Origin: Escarpia spicata
Lineage: Eukaryota; Annelida; Polychaeta; Sabellida; Siboglinidae
Assembly: GCA_963995525.1 (NCBI GenBank)
Contig: OZ023206.1
Coordinates: forward strand, 30,252,021 to 30,316,020
Length of the DNA: 64,000 nt
Reading direction: 5' to 3'
Part shown: positions 62,614-64,000 of the stretch, piece by piece
How the letters are laid out: every line of letters starts with the position of its first letter
Numbering within the stretch: the first letter of the stretch is position 1
Program-made: the position numbers and the translations under genes
The notes under the pieces: generated by a model
The model's input: only the letters and a program-made list of their open reading frames with translations
Told to the model about the DNA's origin: nothing
Databases searched by the model: none

Positions 62614-63319
62614 TATAATGCCCTTATATTAAATTGTATTTTAACTGTTTAATTCAATGTACGATTCTTAGTTGTATTGTTTTAAAATTATTTAACTTAA
62701 TATTTTAATGATCTAACTACACAGGTTTGGTATTATGATTGTATTGTAAAGCGCCATAGAGCACTGTGTGATTATGGCGCTATATAAATATCGTATTTTA
62801 TTATTACTGTTATTATTATTACTGTGCAGTCATGCTATATATGAATTAACCCTGCGAGTGTCGATGGCCGAACATTCGGCCGACACAGTCCCACGGGCCG
62901 GCTGCGCTGGGCCAAAAAATCGGCCTCGTGTGTACACACGTTTTCGCTAATTTATTCAGCGGAAAAAGTCACAGGACACTATATGCATATATAAGAAGCT
63001 CCGCTATTGATCCATTTGAATCTATTTGATGTTAAATTTAGTGAAATACTGGACTCGGACATTTTATGACATGTACTGGTGTGTAAATGTCCATAATTTG
63101 ATAACTACCCAACATATTTGGATAATTTTTGCATTGTTGTAAAAAAGATTGAATAAGCTACAATTGTTTCAATGGTCTTTCTGAGCCAACAGATAATTAT
63201 GTATTTGACTGCTGAAATTTACATATTTTTTTGGGTTGACTGATATCAGTTGGTAGGGATTGGTCAATCACATGTGGTCGCCTATGACAAATGGGTTGCC
63301 ATGGCGATATGCGACCTCC
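62614..63319. repeat. Spacer with a SINE/RTE-type 3' tail
   Basis: At about 62745-62825, TTGTAAAGCGCCATAGAGCA, then TGTGTGATTATGGCGCTATA with TAAATATCG and a TTATTATTA-type tail, is the 3' end style of many RTE-mobilised SINEs. The rest of the interval is AT-rich with no gene seen. Confidence 0.45.
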
Positions 63320-64000
63320 AATGACTAGTGTACCGGTCTGAGAGTAAGTTCTGGTCTGAGAGTAAGTTCCGGTTCCATTTTGCTTCTGAAAGAATTAATT
63401 TCGACACAGATGAAAATTCAGAGACAGATTCAGTCCAATGTGTTCAGCAAAGATGTAGATCCAATGAGATTGAGGTGATAATGTTAAAGAATCATTTTAC
63501 CATGATCAACAATATCAAACTTCAGAGGAAAACGATGACGACGATATTGTTAGATACATATCTGGCACAGACACTCAGAACACGGAGAGTGAAGATCATG
63601 TGACATCAGATTTTGAGACAGAAAATGTGGACAATTTGACAACCACTTTAAGAGAATGGGCTATCAAAGCAGATATCCCATTGTGCCATGTGAACACACT
63701 ATTGGGATTTTTGCACACTTCCCTGTTTTTCCAAAAGACGCCCAGACACTGGTGTCAACACCTACAGCATACAACCTAAAATAATTGGCAGGTGGAACCT
63801 ACCATCACTTTGGGTTAGCTGCAGGAGTACTAGATAGGCTTGCTTCCAACCCATAGTTGTTGCCCTTTGCAAATCTCAGAATAAAACTGAATATAGATGG
63901 GGTTCCTCTCTTTAAGAATACCAACGAGCAGTTTTGGCCTATTCTTGGGCTTACTGAAAATTATGATGTGCCGTTTGTAATTGGTATTTATGTTGGAAAA
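63320..64000 (+). pseudogene. CACTA/EnSpm-like transposase fragment, second copy
   Basis: Same family as 13090-14400. After an acidic Ser/Asp-rich region (63390-63620), the sequence reads LTTTLREWAIKADIPLCHVN (63640-63700), a frame change, and GTYHHFGLAAGVL-like text near 63795-63825. It continues LRLNIDGVPLFKNTNEQFWP to the window edge with PFVIGIYVGK. Frames change at least twice. The downstream half lies outside the window. Confidence 0.6.

Overview
This is eukaryotic, almost certainly metazoan, DNA. Nearly everything recognisable is an animal-type mobile element: Polinton/adintovirus-like elements, an R2 non-LTR retrotransposon carrying a scrap of 28S rRNA gene, Ty3/gypsy LTR elements, and PIF/Harbinger, Merlin, CACTA/EnSpm-like and Kolobok-like DNA transposons. 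Exon/intron structure with GT-AG junctions, TATA boxes and AATAAA signals, plus microsatellites and minisatellites, fit this. A marine invertebrate is plausible, but the species cannot be read from the sequence. I found no convincing intact single-copy host gene, tRNA or complete rRNA gene.

Layout. 1-6480: remnant of a Polinton/adintovirus-like element. A 1250-bp two-ORF transcription unit is repeated in tandem three times, followed by a broken N-terminal PolB fragment, the C-terminus of a capsid-type protein, a basic core-like protein and the N-terminal third of a major capsid protein. 6478-7797: a 65-bp minisatellite. 10001-15582: a decayed CACTA/EnSpm-like transposon (3-bp duplication ATG) holding a 290-bp MITE, an internally deleted Harbinger and a foldback insertion. 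16390-30660: two paralogous copies of a gypsy element (family A). The first is split inside gag by a 6.9-kb Polinton-derived element (18732-25636, target duplication GGAGTG), most of which is minisatellite. A complete-ended Harbinger (25895-28013, duplication CTG) lies between the copies. 30671-34915: a Merlin-type transposon containing an unidentified gene that recurs at 45745 and in part at 15736. 35468-45744: an R2 retrotransposon beginning with 34 bp of 28S sequence and an HDV-like ribozyme. Its RT domain is split by a 5.2-kb Polinton-like element (38152-43385, duplication ATCGTG) that carries a NADAR-family gene, a packaging ATPase and an RPA-like fragment. 47040-51640: gypsy remnants (families A and B). 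51935-57460: decayed multi-exon OB-fold, C48 (Ulp1-like) protease and Kolobok-like transposase exons. 57543-62609: a young, complete-ended LTR retrotransposon (family C) that encodes Gag followed by Tudor-like domains instead of Pol. 63320-64000: a second copy of the CACTA-like transposase family, cut by the window edge.

The most unusual systems are the Gag-Tudor retrotransposon, the Polinton carrying a NADAR gene inside R2, and the minisatellite-filled Polinton derivative whose pre-insertion site is preserved in the neighbouring gypsy copy. The genes do not form one pathway; they are cargo of independent, nested elements, many of them broken.
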